From Embiotoca jacksoni (lineage: Eukaryota > Chordata > Actinopteri > Embiotocidae), in contig JAKOON010000012.1 of the NCBI GenBank assembly GCA_022577435.1, forward strand, positions 8,053,412 through 8,117,411: a stretch of DNA of 64,000 nt. Reading direction: 5' to 3'. Shown here piece after piece: positions 13,601 through 27,300 of this stretch (positions are counted from its first letter, which is position 1; every line of letters begins with the position of its first letter). The notes below the pieces were generated by a model that saw only the letters and a program-made list of their open reading frames with translations, did no database searches and was not told the DNA's origin. The translations under genes and the position numbers were made by a program.

Positions 13601-16600
13601 TGACCTTCACCCTGACACACAACTTTTCTTGCCAGACATGCACTTTCTACCAGAAACACAGGGAGAGCTCAACGATGCTTTCAAGCCATCAGACCACAGT
13701 TTTGGGTCTCCAACCCTTCCTGGTGGACCAGCCACCCTGACTGATGGGACAGCGGTCTTGAAGCCAGAGAATCCAGTTTTGCATGAACTTAAGGATCCAA
13801 CAAATGGTTGTTCTTCTTCACTTCAGATCAGCTCTGGCTTGGAGATGTCACATCTGAGACAGGTGAAACCCGCTGCCATAGTTAGAGATGTCATTTGTGT
13901 TGGCTTGAAATCATTTTAAGAATGTTAAATATTATATTGCCAAATATCATCAAGTAATTTCATCTGATTATTTTCCCTATGTTTTTTGATAAATGAAACT
14001 CTTCAGAGACAGAAAACCTTTAGATATGGAGTCCCAGGGCTTCAGCTTCCATTTGGGCCTTTAATTCGTACGTCTGTCCTCCTCTCCTGTCCCCTCAGGT
14101 CAAAGCTGGCGCAAACTTATCTGACTTCTCCAATGCCATCAAAAGCCATGCCTCCACCAAGCTGGGGCCCCGCACTTCCAATACTTCAGGTTCCTCACGA
14201 CCACACCCACACACCTTCTACAGACAAGTATGATTTCATCCATCATTTTTTAAGTTATTTTCTCTGAACATTTGATTGACACCATAGTTTATTTCACACA
14301 AGTAAAAAGCTTAATGTCTTCTTTTTTCTCTCCAGCCCTCCTTTACCTTTTCATATTACGGTCACGTGAGATTACGGCGACGTCGACTGCGACGTAACGG
14401 ACCTTTAAGCCCTCAGCCAATCACTACCTCCCGCAGTCTCAATGATCTGAGTGACATTCAGCGGCATCCAGACAGGCGAGAGTTGCAGCTGTCAGCCAGC
14501 AGTCTGTCATCTGAGGTCTCCACCAGCGAAGGAGGACCAGACAGGGGTACAACTGTGCGGCTGCTCTGGCTGTCCATGTTGAAGGTGAAATAATCTCTAA
14601 TATTTTATTGGATTGCGTTCAACATTTAAAGGAAAATTTCTGCTGTTGCAGATTAACATAGCAGTCTTTTTTTTGGGGAACTCCTTTTCTATTTTTGATA
14701 ATAATAAGAATGAACTTTCTTCATATAGCACTTTTCTTAACAATGTTACAAAGTGCTTACCTTGCGAGGCAGCTGGAATTTGTGAGATCACAACATTACA
14801 AGTTATGAATTTGTGTCCAAACCACTTGGTTAAAACCAGTTAGCATCCACTGAAGAGCTACTGGCAGCTATGGGCATGATTTAGCCATGACGTGAGAAGC
14901 AACCGCGACTACCCCTAGTTCTATCAGTTGTTCAGTAACACTTAACCAGTGTGTTACCTTCTTTGAATCAAATATTTTTTGAGAATTCATAAAAGGTCTT
15001 TTTATGCACAATTTTCTTTATAAAGACCTGCAAGAATCATCTACCAGCATTCTCTTACTACGTCATATGGTTCATTAATCTGATTGGTTGAGTTTAAACG
15101 GTGAGAAACAGTTTCGTGGGCTGACTTCTCAGATGGTTCTGTGTAATAAAACCATCTGGCACAATAAAGTTAAAATATCTAAATCTAATCAGGTCAACAA
15201 AGTGCTTGAAGAAAAGGAAACAAATTCTATTCTTCCTGACTTCCTGTGTTATTTCACCCCACCACAGATGCCAAGGCAGCTCTGGAGATTATGTTTGTGT
15301 CACCTCCTCACATGGTTCTCCATCATAGCTGAAGCCGTGTTTTATACCGATTTCATGGGCCAAGTCATTTTCAATGGAGACCCCACGGTACATGCACACG
15401 TGCACACACACGCGCACACACGCACACGCACGCACGCACACACTCTCCTGTCCACTAGTGTTTTATCGCTAAAACACAAGCTGACATCATTTGTCATTCT
15501 GTATAACATGGAAACCACATAGAAGACAAATACAGAAGTATAAACCCAGCATGCTACACACTCTAATTTATGGATATAAACACTAAAATGTCAATTATTC
15601 CATCTTTTTGTCAAGTCAGGTGTACAATAATATTCCATTAAATATTCTGCTTTTTTTTTTTAGGCTCCAACCAATTCCACAGAGCTACAGAATTATAATA
15701 GAGGAGTACAGATGGGCTGCTGGGGACTAGTGGTCTATGCTGCTACTGCTGCTGTCTGCTCAGGTAAAACACAAACACCGTTTCCATTTTTAGATCAGGA
15801 TTCAGCCAGCTGCTGTAACAAACCCATGTCTCAAAAAGGTCTCTAATAACTGATCATTTCTCTCCATCCAGCCATTCTTCAGAAGTATCTGGATAATTTT
15901 GATCTGAGCATTAAGATCATCTACATTGTTGGAACTCTGGGATTCTCAATAGGTCAGTTAACATAGTAAAATAGACACCTGACAACAGTAGAGCGCAGTA
16001 CAGTGGATTCATGAGCAGTTACATTTAGTCTCAATGGGTATGTAAATGAAGGAAAACTTTCTTTACAGAAAATTGTTTTCAGCTTTTATTCTCCCTTATC
16101 TTAGGAACGGCAGTCATGGCAATCTTCCCTAATGTTTATGTTGCCATGGTGATGATCAGTAGCATGGGCGTCATCTCCATGAGTATCTCCTATTGTCCGT
16201 ATGCATTACTCGGGCAGTACCATGAAATCAAAGAGGTATGATCACACACATATACACGATGCACAACATCACTTCAAATGGGAGCATGTGCTCAGCTATA
16301 CAAACAGAGGCACATATGTAAGCAAACAAACAAAGAAATCTGGTTTTTATGTATCATTTTGTTGTGGAGCTTGTTTGCAATTAACAAAACACATTTAAAC
16401 AGTTCGCTGTTCAGCCACATTTTGAGCAAACCGCAGCAATATGATTTGTTATTGTTCTATTTTGTTACGTTTTGTTCAGTTTGGTTTTCACTTTAGTATT
16501 TTTTATTTGCCTTGAGTGTCAGTTTAATCAGCATAAAAAAACATATAGAAATATGAAGGAGAAAAAAAACCATTATTGAAGTTATATCCTTTCTCTCCTT

Positions 16601-17092
16601 TTCCTTCCCTCAGTACATTAACCACAGTCCAGCAAACACTCGAAGAGGTTTTGGCATTGACTGTGCGATCTTATCCTGCCAGGTGAGTGTTCACTCTTTT
16701 TTTCCATTTCTAGAGCCAAACAGTAGAAAACAGTTCTGTTTTCTTTGAATGAATTCATAGATGCCACTGTTTACCCTGTGGGCTGTGAAAACATGGTGGT
16801 GATGTGAACCAGTGAAAAGCATTAGTGTCATTATATTTTACACAAATACTGAGGTCACCATGTTGTGCTCTGTTTTCAGGTTTATATCAGCCAGATTCTG
16901 GTTGCGTCGGCCCTCAGTTCTCTGGTAAAGGCAGTTGGCAGCGTGCGTGTCATTCCAGTGATGGCCTCTGTGGGCTCATTCCTCGGCTTCCTTACTGCCT
17001 CTTTCCTCGTCATATATCCTAATGTGGAGCCCAGCAGCTCAGAGCAGGACCAGGTCTTGGTGGGTTTACCTGGAGAGGAAGACCAGAATTGA
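7622..17092 (+). CDS. slc45a4: solute carrier family 45 member 4, 12-TM transporter
   Basis: Exons: 7622-7880, 11842-12030, 12124-12303, 13186-13862, 14099-14227, 14336-14584, 15268-15387, 15664-15763, 15872-15952, 16105-16235, 16614-16682, 16880-17092; 798 aa, all junctions in frame. SLC45 proteins are MFS relatives of plant sucrose transporters; SLC45A4 has been reported as a proton-coupled sugar carrier and more recently as a polyamine transporter. Seen: cytosolic N-terminus, FGREFCYAMETALVTPVLLQ (TM1), GLPEQYYSLTWFLSPILGL (TM2), the family loop RWGQRRPF, VVVLDFSADASEGPIRAYLL, then a large hydrophilic loop of about 280 residues (exons 4-6) between TM6 and TM7, then MPRQLWRLCLCHLLTWFS and the second six-helix half, nearly identical to the human protein. 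Start: first ATG of the exon with acceptor at 7570; its Kozak context is weak, and ATG 7652 (Met11) is an alternative. The tail is shorter than in human. Confidence 0.95.
8275..8610 (-). mobile_element. L2-type LINE 3' end fragment (antisense in slc45a4 intron)
   Basis: Read on the minus strand this shows the landmarks of the common teleost L2-like LINE 3' UTR: GAGGTTTCTTCCCGTTAAAG, then GGGAGTTTGTCTTCTCC, a CTTGCTTGAAGAATAGTTGGG stretch, and a terminal TGTAAAGTATCCTGATATGA segment. Only the 3' end is present and it is diverged. Family assignment is from recognition, not a search. Confidence 0.75.
10930..11330. repeat. possible dispersed repeat, unclassified
   Basis: A patch of CT/CCTGC-rich sequence (CTCCTGCCTGCCACGCCCA, then repeated GGACTTTGGACTTTGGACTC near 11169) looks like teleost dispersed repeat sequence and unlike the flanking intron. 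No terminal repeats or target duplications were found. Confidence 0.35.
12475..13170. repeat. degenerate long inverted repeat in slc45a4 intron
   Basis: The left part (about 12475-12640) is T/G-rich and the right part (about 13000-13170) is C/A-rich. The reverse complement of the right arm shares blocks with the left arm in the same order: TTGTAGCA, then GTAAATGTATGTG against GCAAATGTTTGTG, then CAGATTTGTGATGGTGTAAAA against CAAATCTGTATGTG plus GTGTAAAACA, and AATCTGCAAAT exactly. Arms of roughly 165 bases flank a spacer of about 360 bases. This suggests an old non-autonomous DNA transposon or a palindromic duplication; no target-site duplication was found. Confidence 0.5.
14690..14765 (-). 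mobile_element. short LINE 3' tail relic
   Basis: On the minus strand, CACTTTGTAACATTGTTAAG followed by AAAAGTGCTATATGAAGAAAG and a short ATT run matches the usual 3' end of fish L2-like LINEs (AGTGCTATATAAATAAAG type). Too short to assign to a subfamily. Confidence 0.5.
15394..15443. repeat. imperfect (CA)n/(CG)n microsatellite
   Basis: Alternating CA and CG dinucleotides beginning a few bases after the slc45a4 exon 7 donor at 15388. Confidence 0.9.
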
Positions 17093-17441
17093 GGAAGCAC
17101 TGGTGACCAGAGATGGGCTCTGTTGAACCTCACAGACGGATAGTTTGAAGAAGATGGAGAATCACTCTGTTGCCTGAGCACTAATGTGCAAAGGATTGTT
17201 TTAGGCATAACCTCAGCAAGCACAAAGCCACAGCCAAATGCATCTGATTTACAAACTAGAACACCTGTGCCTTTGTAAAGGAACTAAGATGACAAAAGAG
17301 GGAAAACGTAGCAGAAAGTTGACGTCCCATCTACAGAAATCTGAATGGGGTAGATTTGAATAGTTTATCTTCTGAGGAGAAGACAACAATGTCAAGTTTG
17401 GGCTTTGCTGCTTGCCCTGTTGCTACCTCAACTCATATACA

Positions 17442-17447
17442 AATAAA
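17442..17447 (+). terminator. poly(A) signal candidate of slc45a4
   Basis: AATAAA about 350 bases past the stop codon. The human 3' UTR is longer, so later sites (for example AATAAA near 18587) may also be used. Confidence 0.5.
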
Positions 17448-17459
17448 TGTTTAGATGGT

Positions 17460-20400
17460 TAGATAACACAGAAAGCCAAATGCCAGTGATTTGTTCAGAC
17501 TATTTAAACTAAAATAGTTTTGACTACTGAAGCAAATATAACATAAAACATAACTGGCAAGCACACAGAGCACTTTCTGTCTCACTTCTGAACAGCACTG
17601 TCACATTCCTACCACAGAATGGTTTCGTGTGACATTTTACTTGGTGGACACTGCTCAATAACTGCTTTATAGACAATCATAATGGTGTTAAAGTGTTAAC
17701 TTTGTGCACTCCTGTGTTAAGTGTTGTCTAAATACAGATGTAAATATTAGTTCCAATTACTTGATGGAATGCCTTTTTTTTATTTTATATAGCCATAAAA
17801 TATCAGACAGTGCAGCTAAAGCCTTCTGCATTTCTTGCAGACATACAGCACAGCTTTCATTCACGTTTATGAAGTTGGAACATGTTCTTTTAGCCAGCTG
17901 GTATGCAGTCAGAAGTGACTTCTTTGTGGCCTCACCAAAACCACTACAATTCTGAATGCCTTATTCTTCTTTCATGGCGCACAAAGAATATTTTATAATG
18001 TCGTAGTTAAGAAATCCAGCCCGCACAGTACATTTATGGCACAACAGTTGAGTCCACAGATGATGCCATCCACTTTGATTTGGGTTTGGGATTTCTGTAG
18101 GGGTTTTATTTTCACATTCAGTTGACATGGCAGATATTTTTATGATTAGCTCACATTAAACATGCCACATTTGTCATATCCAGTTTTTAAAAACTAAGCA
18201 AATAGAAATGCTCCCTCTTTGGTACAGGGATTGGAGTTTCTGTTTGTGCTTTATTTTGAAAGTAAAATGACCGTTGCCCGGTTGTTCATATAGTTGAGTG
18301 TGCCTTTGTGATCATTTGTCAGCTATAAATCTTAGTGGAGAAGTAGGAAGATGAGTAGCTCCTGGCAGATTTCAGTTGATCTCAGGGTGATAGAACAGGA
18401 GAGAGAGCAGCCAGTCAGTGGAGAAATATCATGAACACTGAGCAGAATGCAACATGAATTTTAGCACACAAGTTTGAGAGCGTCACCAACACAGTGCAGC
18501 GCATGCAGTGTAATATGCTACAAACTCATGTACAATAACCTTAGTTGAACAGCCTTGTCCCTCCTCTCTAAATTCTCATCTGCAGCAGAATAAATTCCCA
18601 GAGCAGCCTTCAGCTCACTAATACAACCTTCATAAGTACTGGATTCAATGTGGAGTGTTAATGTCAAACAGTTCCAAGAACCTGCGGTGCTGCATATTGA
18701 ATGGTACTGAGGACCACGTCTATGCAGGGCCAACAGCACATCTATGCAAACTTGAAACCCCTTTGACTGAGGTGTCGTGACCAAATGAACCTAGAAAAAA
18801 ACCACACAGGACTTTCTCAGTCTGCTGAGACTCAGAGGAGACAACGCCATAAATGAAAACGTTGGTCAGGTTTCTTGTTTCACGACATGAAAAGGTTTTA
18901 CTTTTATGACAGAGGGCAGAACTTCTATCTGCACCCTCGAGAGACTTCTTTACTGTTTATGGTTAATTGGACAATGGCGGCAGCCTTTGTTGGGGCTCTA
19001 TAACATTGTTTGCACTTCTTTAAGAGTTAAACAACCTGATTTGCAAGCACTTGAGAGGGTGATATCCTCATTTTGTATAACTTGGTGTCAGACATCAAAA
19101 GGAAAGTGTTGAGAGGATCAATCCGAAATTATATGATTTATAGATAATTCCCATGTAAATAATGCAGAGACACTGCTAGCGTGACGTGTTGTATTTTAAG
19201 AGCTCCTTTGACGAGACGGTTAGAGTACATTGTTTTGTTAGCGTTACAAGTTCATTTTTGTTAGCATTATGCTTTTCAACTAATATAAAGTACCAACACA
19301 GAAAGTAATCAAGTCAGTATAACAGAATGACCCGTGTGGAGTCTGTAGTCAATTTTGTTGCTGTAGTTCAATTTGAAGAACAATTTAACTTTAAACTAAT
19401 CGACATGTTTCGAGATGTTTCCATCTCACAAAGAAGCTTTTCAGGGCCAAAACGCTCCCTTTTTAGTGCCAAACTACTGTGCTGAAAAATCATTTCTTAG
19501 AAAAGTTTAGATTTTATACAAAGGTGTCAAAGACTACAGACCAGTCTGTGCCAGGTGTGTTTTCTAAGACTGAGTTTTGGTTCTGTTTGCTGCTGTACCA
19601 TTTTTTGAAAAATGAACACAAGGTATTTTTGTAACATTTATTTGGGAAAAAAAGACGGTAAAACACATTCAGTCGAGTCTGTGTTTTTATTGATCGTGCC
19701 GCATCATGCGTAATTCCGCCTGCGTTTATCATGAGCTCTTCTCTTTCCATTGTTTAAAACAAATTCACGCATCGTTAAACTAAAACATGAGACGACCTCA
19801 CAGTTGACTTATGATTTTAGATCAGCCAGGAGGTGTGAATACTTATGGTTTAAAAAAAAATCAGAAGTAATCATTAAATGTCATGATACAAGCAACATTT
19901 CTGACCCCTGACAGAAGTATTTGCATTAAGAAATTAAGTTGTGATTATACAGTATGTGTCACTAGTTCATGCTCAGGCTAATATTTTAATGAGTGACCAT
20001 ATTTATCTGTCAGTGAGACATGAATTCAGGTGCTCAGAGTCCACTAAGAAAATAAAATCCAACATTATCTTCTGCTACCACATATTGTCAAAAGTTTCCA
20101 GATGTACAACAATGTGCCAACTGTGCATGAAATAGATACTTGTTTTGAGAGACTGTAAAGCTAATCTAATGAAACCATTCCTAAATACCTCAAAAATAAC
20201 CTCCCTCTCCAACTACAGGTCAGTCAGTGGATGTTACTGAATATAAACTACGAGATAATAAAAAGGAAGTAATGCTGTTTGATCTGTCTGCAAAACTCAA
20301 TTAAAAACTAGCATGACGTGTCATAGTCTTGAAATAGAATATATTATTATTCCCCCATATACACTGAGAATGATGCCAAGATAGTGCTGACCTTTAGACA

Positions 20401-20988
20401 ACATGTACTTTAAGTTTTTTTTACGAGGTACAACATTGCATTTTGCACAACCCACACATGTTGAAACATAGAAGCAACATGTTAACTAGGGAGGGGTTTT
20501 GGTTCAAGTTTGCATGGAAATCCTCTTTCTTTTAACAGGGATTAAAAAAAAAATTGCAAAAATCTGAGCTGAATTTGACAAGACTTGAAGCAAACCCTCT
20601 CAGTTTATGTTTTTCAATGGCGTTCTGTTTGGCTAGTGTTTGATATTTTAATTAGTCCACCATCACCATCCTCAGGCCAGGATGAGTTATTGCAACAGCA
20701 TCAAACTTGCTGTGCAGGGAAATTGCACCATCAAAGACTCCACACCGAAATTCTGTCAAATCTGTACAGTTTTTATTCTAAACTAAGTTTCCATACAGGA
20801 GTCTCCTGAAGCTGGAACTCCAATTTAACATTAACTTACATATATCAGATGCAACCATTTAAAAATGACAGCCATTTAGTAATTGTCACCATAATGACTC
20901 TAAGAAAGTTTTTTTTTGTTTTTTTTAACATTTGTGTGTTCTAAAAGTCAGCCTCACTTTAACGTATAAAATTGACTTACTGCCTTCA

Positions 20989-21024
<36 letters not shown>

Positions 21025-21140
21025 CTATGATACGACATTGTGCTTCCTCAAATGATCAACAGACATGTTTGAACCTCCACGCAGAGAAACAGGAAGCAGG
21101 CTGACAGTGAACATGGGAAGTGACTTTGGCGAACTCTTTT
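17460..21140. other. intergenic, slc45a4 to dennd3
   Basis: No coding exon recognised on either strand. It may hold an extended slc45a4 3' UTR in its first part. It ends with a poly(T) run at about 20992-21020. Confidence 0.6.
20992..21020. repeat. poly(T) run
   Basis: Twenty-nine consecutive T residues directly upstream of the putative dennd3 first exon. It could be the reversed tail of a retro-insertion, but no body was recognised. Confidence 0.9.
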
Positions 21141-21149
21141 CATTCGGTC

Positions 21150-21221
21150 GTGCAGGAGTCACTCTGTCGGCATCAACGCGAAGGGGGAGGAATAAGGAGC
21201 CGCGCACAAGTCCGTGAGCAG
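21150..21221 (+). promoter_or_regulatory. putative dennd3 promoter / non-coding first exon
   Basis: A short CpG-containing patch (TCGGTCGTGCAGG, ACGCGAAGGGGGAGG, GAGCCGCGCACAAGTCCGTG) in AT-rich surroundings ends in GAGCAG followed by GTTAGT at 21222, a plausible donor. The coding start is 3.1 kb downstream in an exon whose acceptor is at 24274, so a non-coding first exon is required; this is the best candidate seen. Confidence 0.4.
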
Positions 21222-24200
21222 GTTAGTAAGTTCAGAGACAAGTCCAACTGTTAACCTGTTTATCTGTTTGTAAGAGTTTAAGTGCCATTTGAGAGCTTGA
21301 CGAGAAGCATCTTCACCTGTGCAGCGTGTGACCGGGGATCACATGTCACAACTGCAATAAAACATCGAGGTTTTAAATGACAAACCTCCGTTGAAGAAAA
21401 AAATAAAATAAAATTACAACACTTTCATGCTCATGTTCTCTGTGTAAATATAACTACAACATGATATTTTGAGACATTCGTAATATCAGTTTGGGTCACA
21501 ACAGTATAATAGTAATCTTAAATGGATATGTATTCTGTAAAAAAGAATGACTAAAGAGGTAAGTCAGCTTATAATAGGCCTAATCATAATGTTGAAAAAA
21601 AAATCATGTTTTTGTATTGTTGACCTATTTTAACGATGCCTATACCACAGTCTGTATTTGCTCTGCAGGTGAGATTTAGATTTATCGGCCGCACAAAATA
21701 GTTAAAAGAAGCGAAACAATTTAAAGGGAATCATGTTACTTTGCTTAAGATATAGATTTAACAGAAGTGTGTCAGTCTTCATGAAAACTCGACAAGTAGC
21801 CCGTTTGACACAATTTTCTGGATGAGCATTGATGAAGATCAAAGGAAGTGTTGACATGTTGGAGACATTAAAGCTCTGATTGTACTTTTTATGTCCATCT
21901 AATTGATTCTAAAGGTCAAATATTTTTGTGTGTCTTATATGTGCTTTCTGGTCCAGAAATAACATTAACCCTTTTCATCTGCTCGTATCTCTGTAAATGT
22001 TTGTCTGTGTTAGTTTGCCCTGCTCATCAGCTCTTTTCCTTCACACTTGTTTTCCGTTTTAAAGGCTCATAGATGTGACATCAGTCCGAAATATTATAAA
22101 ACTGTTGTTACGGTTTGATGTGGAATTTGACCCATTTTTCCAGGGTCATATGACTGAATTATATACTATAATGATCAACATTACGTCCTCGGTCCAGTAA
22201 TGGAGGGACAGAAGCGGTTTTCATGTGTATGTTGCATTAAGTGGCATGCTTTTATAATGGGGTATTTGAACAATTATTCTGGACATTCTTGCGCAGAGTT
22301 TCATTATATTTTTAACACTCTGTTTTAGTGAAGTGTTTAAAGAAGACGATAAAAACACAAAGTATTGAAGCATATATCCCTGAGAGGGCACTTGGAAGTG
22401 ATTTTGTGTTGTAAAAAAGTCTGAAGTGCGTTTTTATAGGAAAGTCTTACTGTGTTTTGTTGCAACAGGTCTTTTGACATGTGTTTTGACTGTTTTAAGG
22501 TGGATTTGATGTTCACATGCAGCTTATTCATTGTGGCCCATTTTCTGAGTCATTTTCTCTGCGCTCATCTGCGCATGTGCTCGTCTTCCTCTGCACACAT
22601 GAGCCTAATTTTCCAAGAACAGACTGGACTGTCTCGAGTGGCGAAAAATAGTAATTAAATGAAGAGCAGCATCCTGTTTCATGCCTATGTTTTGTCCACA
22701 CCGCTAAATGCAGCTTAACTAGTCCATATGGAACCCTTAATGGGGGGACACAAAGCAAAAATTACAACAATATTTTGTTCCAGGCGGACATAGCGGTTAT
22801 CAATATCACAGTGCATTAATTGATAAATGTAGACATTGTGCTACAGAAAAGATATAAGGTGCATTCCAATGCACTGTCCAGACTTTCCACACTTCATTTC
22901 ACTGTGTATTGTGTGTTGGGTAAGTGATCATTGATTATCTTAAGCATGGGCTGATTAAGGATGTGCTTTGTAACTGTATATTGTAGCCTTCAGATCATAG
23001 CTCTGATACTGCACTTTGTTGATGTTATTAGTATTTTAATACTGATCTTGTTATGGTTCTCAAAATGTTGTCATTACCTTTAAGTTGCATGCATCAAGTC
23101 AAAGAGTTCATATTCCAGTCTTTTAGGTTTTTTGCTGATGAATGAATTTTTAATCCAAATATTGCAGTGAAATTTTTGCACTGTCCAAGATATTTATTAT
23201 TATTATTATAGCCAGTCTGAGCAATTTCATTTTTCATCAAGGTCATGGTAAAAATGGATGCATACCTGATACATTTTTTTTGTGACAAATATTGTGAAAG
23301 ATACAGCTAGACTTGAATGGTAATGTTGAAGCTTCTTCAATGGCTGGTTTAGAAAAAGTATTGGAAAAAGAACACATTGTGAAGATAAATATTACCATTC
23401 TCATTGGTATGTATGCAGATAGTGATGGTTTCATTTCTTTATGTTTTAAGATGTGAAACGGAGATCTTGAGCTAACTTTGAGGGTAAAATCTCTCATCAG
23501 CCATGGAGATAAGTGCAAAATAAAGTGCAGCGTAGATTTGTTGAATAAATCTTATAAGAACAAATGTAGAGCAAATTATAACTGCACTGTGTGATCTCTG
23601 ATTTCTGTCTGCATTCATGATATTGTAGACAATATGAAGAAATACTGAGGATTTTTTATTACGAATTTTAAGGATTTCAAGAATGAATATTGTTGTACAT
23701 CTGATCCACCGTGGAGCTGCTTTCAGCCGTGCTTGTGGCTGCATAATGGTATGATGTCATTATGTCTACAAGTCAGAATATTGCCACTATCACAATATGA
23801 TTTTTTTTTTTACTCATGTTGAAAACTATAGTGATATTATTGTGAATGATACGATATGACACACCGCTACGCTGATCTAACATAATCAGATTAAACTCTC
23901 ATTCAGGTCCTGGGAATTTCTTGGAACCTTGGTGATTACTAAGAGGCCATTTCTAAATGTTTTAATCAGAGTTGCTGTTTTTATCTTGTTTACGAGAATA
24001 GCAGCTCTAAGAATAAGATGGAACAACCACTCTGTCATGTGTTGTGGCTTTCTTTACCTGGTAATGTAGATGTTGTTTTCATACAGAACGATGAAGATGA
24101 GAGACTTTAAGCAACTGTCTGCCTTATTAACACACAAACCAAATAAATAAAACAAATACAAAAATATATTCTTTGCTGTTATTTGTACCTCTCTATGTAT

Positions 24201-24352
24201 ATGTTTAATATCTGGCTCATTTAAAAAATGTTCTCCATCCAACCTCTGTTTCTTTTTTTTGCTTTTACTTTCAGTGGTTGTGATCCAGCCCATCTGAGTC
24301 GTGCCTTGGCCAGGTTCTGCTGGTCCACCCAGGTCCTGCAGTGGTTTCAGTG

Positions 24353-27300
24353 ATGGCGGACTATCTGCCGTCCAGTCTGCTGGAAGCCTGTGTGGTTGTC
24401 GGAGCAGCTAGTGACAAACTTCAGGAAGTCTACCAGGTATTTGCCTTCAAATGCACCCTGACACACACGTGTGACTGATGTACTGAAAACTGAAACAGTT
24501 TTGTCATCAGAGATTGAAAAAGTTATTCGCAGTCATATTGCATTGTGTTGGGCTGCCATCCCGCTGAATATTCTAGATAACAAACATTCTGGTTAATTTT
24601 AGTTTTACAGGTATTGTCATTATTTGAGGTGAAGTTTTTCTTGTGAATTTGGTGAATTCCTGCAAAGTTATCTTTGGCTGAGAAAGCAGAATCAATGCAA
24701 ACCTTAAACTGCATCTCAGTGACACATCAAAATACCCCAAAAGTCAAAACTAAATTAATGTTTGAATTCAGAAAAGCTCAATTTATGGGCATCCTGGTGG
24801 CCAGGTGCATGTACAATCTGAATGTCATGTTTCCTAAATGTATCTTGTATCTATTATAGACAAAATGCACCACCAGAAAAATATAAATAAACTTGTTGTG
24901 CAGATTCCCATTTACCAAATCTCTTTGCTGTGCTCGAATATGGTTGGTAATGTGATTGGGACGGATGGACTCGCATGCGGATGTTAGATTTTTTTTGTCT
25001 AAGTAAATGAAATCAGATTTCATCAGATCAGCTCAAAAACAACAAAACGCAGTACACAAAACACTTCCCTCCTCCGTTTTCCTGAAGAGTCAGAGAAAAA
25101 AATTCACCAGTTTGCTCTCTTCCAAAACCTTTTTATATCCTGTCAGCTTCTTTCTCCGACCATTCAGGGAGGGTCTGTGGAATTAGTGCTGCTTTGACCC
25201 AGAAGGAATCAATCTCTACTCGTTTAGAGCCGCATGGTACTTAATTGTACTTCAATCACATTTACCTACTGAGGCATTTTAGACTCACCTATTAAATAAT
25301 TGTGCAATGAGCAAGGCAGAGCAAACACAGTGGCCAACTATAATACCCTGATGCTAATGATGCTAAAAAGCCATGCCTCTTCTTTCACAAATCTAAACTC
25401 AGATAATCAGGATTTTGAAAATCAAATATGTTTTTCTTCTCTCATCCATTGAGTAAACAACAAAACTGTACGTAAAATATGTGAAATGTGTAATTTAAAA
25501 ATATTTAACATGAATCAAAGTTGATAAAACAATCCAATCCTTCTCTTCCTTCTCTCCCGCTCAGGCCATTAACAATAATGGAACTCCAGAACCCGTCTGG
25601 TTGGAGCCGGAGGTTCTATATGTTCTTGCACCGCCCTTCGTCAGCAGACCACAGGCTGAGACTAAAGTTCAGAGGTCACATGGGAAGTGGCGGCGCTCCT
25701 TTCTCAGGAAGAAGAGGGAACAACTTCCTTCAGCTGCACCACCACTCAGTCCAGATCTGGTTTATACAGGTCTATACATACATATCTACACCTGGTACAT
25801 AAAAGGTTTTAGCTTGTTGAATTATGTCATTTAATTTTCCTACTTTTTGCAGATGGAGGAGCAGCAGAGGAAAGAGGAGAAAGCGACAATGTCAGTGTAC
25901 CAAAAGATATCGATCTCATGGCTCTACCTCAGCTTTGTTTCCCCGGTAATGCATTTTTAATAACACGCTCACACTTACACACATATACACAAAGACACAC
26001 AAACAGAACACACTGTTCAATGCAAACTAAATGTCTGAGTGACGAACCTCCACTGTCATGTGTGTGAAGGTAATGGCTCCTCTGAAGTGGATAAACCATT
26101 TATATTGTTTACACTGACACAAACAAAACAGTACAGCTGGAAAATCGTTATGTTACAGTAAATTAATACATTTATTGTAGATTGACATGAAAATGTATTA
26201 CAAACAAACATGGGCCGTCATGTCCACATTATAGGGATAAATGGTCAACCATGTTTTGTGCATAAAACAAAAAAGCAAAAATAGTCATCTCTTAAACATC
26301 ATTATATATCAGTAATATGTCCCTCTGTTTTTAGCATCTGCAGAGTTTTAATGTAAAAATAACATTGTGCAGTAATCAAATATCATGACGACGTGTGCAT
26401 ACATTTCTATTTTTATTCTTTTAACCAGGCGGCCTGCAAGTAACCAGAGAACAGAAAGAAGAACAATTCCACTTCCTGGTTTTCACTGATGTCTTCGGCA
26501 ACAGGACCCATGGAGTTGTACTGCAGTGTCACCGTCCCATACTGGTACACAGTACTACATGTAATACTTCACACACACGACAGTTGAGCTAAATCCCAGC
26601 CAGCTCTATAACCCATGATGCTCATGTGCTACTGTCAGGCCCTATAACAAGATATTTGCAGTGGTTATAATTTAATCAGGGAGCATGAGCCAATGACTCG
26701 CATTGCATCGTACTGTTACATTAAACTTGAAGGAAAGCATCACTGAGATTGTCTGTGTTTTCACAGGAGGGGACGTCTTTCTATCAGAATGGAGCCGGGC
26801 CTTCTAAGTTTTCTAAGCTCTTCTCTGCCTACAGTTTCTGTGTCATATCCAAGTATCCTTACTTCACTGCAATCAAAGACTGTCTGTCCTGGTGAGAGAC
26901 GGTGTACTAAACCAAAGCACATGACAAACTAAGCTGGTTAAAGCAAAAGTATTTCTTTTTTTGTTTTGTTTTAAGTTTGGGTGTGATACATACAGTATTT
27001 TACATGCAACATTTCTTCATCTTAATTTATCTTAATTCTAACAGGTTAATTAATTGTTTGCACATATTAATGTATCAAGAGATCCTTCTTCTTGTGTCTT
27101 TCGCTGTATCTCAATCTCGCTGTCTCTGTTTATTTGCTAGTCTTTTAATCCAGCTGAGAATTTGTCGGTTATCAGAAATGGAAGAGAGAGTGAAGGAGTT
27201 TGCTGCCAAACTGACCCTTGTGCCTGTTCCGCCTCCTGGACAACTACATTTGGTGTGTGTGTGCAGTGTGTAATTGAGTTTTCTTAGACTTTTTTATTTT

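Noticed and set aside
13863..13919. Read-through of slc45a4 exon 4 to a stop after 18 more codons
   Set aside because: The donor at 13863 is followed by in-frame exons matching the human protein; the extension is ordinary intron.
18518..18784. 88-codon minus-strand frame between slc45a4 and dennd3
   Set aside because: No recognisable domain, splice sites or neighbouring exons; length is within chance for intergenic sequence.
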